Shown: positions 61,818 through 64,000 of the stretch, piece by piece
Numbering within the stretch: position 1 is the first letter of the stretch
How the letters are laid out: every line of letters starts with the position of its first letter
NCBI RefSeq assembly: GCF_009498035.1
Contig: NZ_CP034550.1
Coordinates: 2,418,001-2,482,000, forward strand
Direction: 5' to 3'
Source of the DNA: Saccharothrix syringae
Lineage (GTDB): Bacteria; Actinomycetota; Actinomycetes; Mycobacteriales; Pseudonocardiaceae
DNA: 64,000 bases
The notes under the pieces: generated by a model
Databases searched by the model: none
What the model was told of the DNA's origin: nothing
Seen by the model: only the letters and a program-made list of their open reading frames with translations
Program-made: the position numbers and the translations under genes

Positions 61818-63049
61818 TCACCGTCGTCGGCATCGGTGCCGACGGCTGGGACGGCCTCCCGCCCGCCGCGCGCCGGGAGCTGGCCTCCTGCCAGGTGCTC
61901 ATGGGCAGCTCCCGCCAGCTCGACCTGGTGCCGGGTGAGTTCGAGCGGGTCGCCTGGCCCTCGCCGCTGCTGCCGAACCTGCCCGACCTGCTGGCCCGCC
62001 ACGCCGACCGCCGGATCGGCGTGCTGGCCAGCGGCGACCCCGGGTTCCACGGCATCGGCACCACCCTGGTGCGGCTGCTGGGCGCCGACCGGGTCCGGGT
62101 CCTGCCGCACCCGTCGTCGGCGTCGCTGGCGTGCGCCCGGCTCGGCTGGGCGCTCGACGAGGTGACCGTGGTCAGCCTGGTGGGCAAGCCGGCCGCGCTG
62201 CTCGTGCCGCACCTGCACCCCGGCCGGCGCGTCCTGGTGCTCGGCGGCTCGCCCGCGGAGGTCGCCGCCCTGGCCCCGGACGCCCGGATCACCGTCCTGG
62301 AGCAGCTGGGCGGTCCGCGCGAGCGCGTGCACGCCGACCTGGCCGCCGCCGACCCGCTGCACGTGCTGGCCCTGGAGTGCGGCCGCGACGGCGCCTCGAC
62401 CACCCCCGGCCGCCCCGACGACGCCTACGAGCACGACGGCCAGCTGACCAAGCGCGAGGTGCGCGCGGTGACGCTGGCGCTGCTCGCACCGCGCCCCGGC
62501 GAGCTGCTGTGGGACGTCGGCGCGGGCGCGGGCAGCGTCGCCGTCGAGTGGTGCCGCACCCACCCGGCGTGCCGGGCGGTCGCGGTGGAGAAGTCCCCGG
62601 AGCGGGCCGCCCGCGTCGGCCGCAACGCCACCGCGCTGGGCGTGCCCGGCATCCGGGTGGTGGTGGGGGAGTCGCCCGCCGCGCTGGACCTGGAGCCGCC
62701 GGACGCGGTGTTCATCGGCGGCGGCCTGACCGCGCCCGGCGTGGTCGAGCGCTGCTGGGCGGCGCTCCGGCCGGGTGGCCGCCTGGTAGCCAACGCCGTC
62801 ACCCTGGAGTCCGAGGCCGTGCTGACGGGCTGGCACGCGCGCCTGGGCGGCGAGCTGACCCGCGTCGAGGTCAGCCGGGCCGCGCCGATCGGCGGCTTCA
62901 CCGGCTGGCGACCCCAGAAGCCCGTGACCCTGTGGGCCGTGACCAGGCCCTGGACCGGGCCCGAGTCCGGCACCCGCCCCGGCGCCGAGTCCGGAACCCA
63001 ACCCGGCACCGGGCCCGGCACCCGGTCCGTCACCGAGGAGGAGCAGTGA
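61814..63049 (+). CDS. cobL: Precorrin-6B methylase/decarboxylase CobL (CbiE-CbiT fusion)
   Basis: 411 residues. The N-terminal ~210 are a CbiE tetrapyrrole methylase ([40 protein letters not shown]). The C-terminal part from ~220 is a CbiT-type methyltransferase ([25 protein letters not shown]). CobL methylates C5 and C15 of precorrin-6B and decarboxylates the acetate side chain in aerobic B12 synthesis. The protein ends with an unusual Gly/Thr/Pro repeat tail ([19 protein letters not shown]). It overlaps cobM. Confidence 0.95.
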   Translation: MITVVGIGADGWDGLPPAARRELASCQVLMGSSRQLDLVPGEFERVAWPSPLLPNLPDLLARHADRRIGVLASGDPGFHGIGTTLVRLLGADRVRVLPHPSSASLACARLGWALDEVTVVSLVGKPAALLVPHLHPGRRVLVLGGSPAEVAALAPDARITVLEQLGGPRERVHADLAAADPLHVLALECGRDGASTTPGRPDDAYEHDGQLTKREVRAVTLALLAPRPGELLWDVGAGAGSVAVEWCRTHPACRAVAVEKSPERAARVGRNATALGVPGIRVVVGESPAALDLEPPDAVFIGGGLTAPGVVERCWAALRPGGRLVANAVTLESEAVLTGWHARLGGELTRVEVSRAAPIGGFTGWRPQKPVTLWAVTRPWTGPESGTRPGAESGTQPGTGPGTRSVTEEEQ

Positions 63050-63789
63050 CCGTCCACTTCATCGGCGCGGGCCCCGGCGCGGCCGACCTGCTGACCCTGC
63101 GCGCCGCGCGCCTGCTCGCCGCCGCACCGGTGTGCCTGTACGCGGGCGCGCTGGTGCCCACCGAGGTCCTGGGGCACTGCCCGCCCGGCGCGCGCCTGGT
63201 CGACACCGCGTCGCTCACCCTCGACGAGATCGTCGCCGAGCTGGCCGACGCCCACGCCGCCGGCCACGACGTGGCCCGCCTGCACTCCGGCGACCCGTCG
63301 GTGTTCAGCGCGGTGGCCGAGCAGATGCGCCGGCTGGACGCCCTGGGCATCCCCTACGACGTGACCCCGGGCGTGCCCGCCTTCGCCGCGGCGGCGGCGG
63401 CGCTGGGCCGCGAGCTGACCGTGCCGGGCGTGGGGCAGACCGTGGTGCTCACCCGCACCGCCGCGCGCGCCACCCCCATGCCGCCGGGCGAGGACCTGGC
63501 CACCCTGGGCCGCAGTGGCGCCACGCTCGTGCTGCACCTGGCCGTGCAGCGGATCACCGAGGTGGTGGCCGAGCTGCTGCCGAACTACGGCCCGGACTGC
63601 CCGGTGGCCGTGGTCGCGCGCGCCAGCCGGGAGGACGAGGAGGTCATCCGCGGCACCCTGGCCACCATCGCCGACCGGGTGCTGGCCGCCGGCGTCAAGC
63701 GCACCGCGGTGATCGTCGTGGGCCGGGTGCTGACCGCCGAGGGCTTCCCCGACAGCCACCTCTACTCGGCCGACCGCTGCCGCTCGTGA
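63046..63789 (+). CDS. cobM: Precorrin-4 C11-methyltransferase CobM
   Basis: 247 residues, tetrapyrrole methylase family. [49 protein letters not shown] and [18 protein letters not shown] are the signature blocks. It adds a methyl group to C11 of precorrin-4 using SAM. The GTG start overlaps the cobL stop. The 3' end overlaps an opposing reading frame by 28 bp. Confidence 0.95.
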   Translation: MTVHFIGAGPGAADLLTLRAARLLAAAPVCLYAGALVPTEVLGHCPPGARLVDTASLTLDEIVAELADAHAAGHDVARLHSGDPSVFSAVAEQMRRLDALGIPYDVTPGVPAFAAAAAALGRELTVPGVGQTVVLTRTAARATPMPPGEDLATLGRSGATLVLHLAVQRITEVVAELLPNYGPDCPVAVVARASREDEEVIRGTLATIADRVLAAGVKRTAVIVVGRVLTAEGFPDSHLYSADRCRS

Positions 63790-64000
63790 CCCGCTACCGC
63801 CTCGAACTGCGAGACCAGCGCGTGCAGGTTCACCACAGGGCCCGAATCGCTCCAGAGTTCCGTCCAACCACCCCGGGGGAACTCACGCGCGCCCAGGGTG
63901 CGGTCAGCCCATTCGCGTACCGAGGAGAGCCCGAGCTTCTCGATCCGGAACGCCGTCGTCCGGTCGCGCACGAGCACCCTGCCGACCAACTTCCCCCCGG
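63762..64000 (-). CDS. C-terminal part of an unidentified protein (partial)
   Basis: A frame runs in from the right edge of the window and ends at the TAG at 63762-63764. The ~79 visible residues include [40 protein letters not shown] and [15 protein letters not shown]. They look protein-like and are followed by nothing else on this strand. No family was recognised. It is convergent with cobM. Confidence 0.5.
   Translation of the reverse strand, partial: GGKLVGRVLVRDRTTAFRIEKLGLSSVREWADRTLGAREFPRGGWTELWSDSGPVVNLHALVSQFEAVAGHERQRSAE

Overview
The window is a very GC-rich chromosomal segment from an actinomycete. The gene style (GTG and TTG starts, four-base stop/start overlaps, many leaderless starts), a conservon-type DUF742 protein, a large LAL-type LuxR regulator, a STAND ATPase and the envelope families all point to Actinomycetota. 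I infer the order Pseudonocardiales (Saccharothrix/Actinosynnema/Lentzea-like), but no rRNA or other species marker is present to confirm it. I saw no tRNA, rRNA or CRISPR array.

Layout. 1-2050: the end of an unknown gene, mug DNA glycosylase, a DUF742 protein with an expanded repetitive N-terminus, and a small S4 RNA-binding protein. 2894-30195: a polysaccharide locus in several blocks. It has a WbaP-type initiating phosphotransferase, a sugar-nucleotide oxidoreductase/epimerase/aminotransferase set, a 1613-residue secreted DUF4082 protein, a Wzy-like polymerase/ligase, a Wzz-like chain-length protein, a Wzx-like flippase, at least five glycosyltransferases, a glycoside-hydrolase-like lipoprotein and two beta-propeller proteins. 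It is interrupted by an IS110 remnant (12784-13370) and a cluster of decayed genes (17385-18560).

30436-43291: a membrane-linked Ser/Thr kinase with a SLATT-type two-membrane-segment protein, an enoyl-CoA hydratase, a YciI-LuxR fusion regulator, a LAL regulator facing an orphan branched-chain-type binding lipoprotein, an SRPBCC protein, and an FAD oxidoreductase coupled to an epimerase. 43292-55869: Tex, a STAND/TPR protein, two alpha/beta hydrolases, a secreted unknown, a PAP2-like membrane protein, a second enoyl-CoA hydratase, an envelope-stress-type set (DUF4235, DUF3618, holin-like, YihY/BrkB) and thioredoxin.

56017-61247: an operon of polar amino-acid ABC transporter genes ending in a fusion of a class V aminotransferase to a YheO/DauR-type PAS and helix-turn-helix regulator. 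It faces a stand-alone PheRS-like ligase. 61428-63789: a PPOX-type oxidoreductase, CobL and CobM of aerobic cobalamin synthesis.

The most unusual signals are (1) the aminotransferase-PAS-HTH fusion in its transporter operon, (2) the single-chain PheRS-like ligase beside it, and (3) a family of 22-bp tandem-repeat arrays. At three genes these arrays begin directly at the stop codon with the same TGACCCCGCGCG junction.
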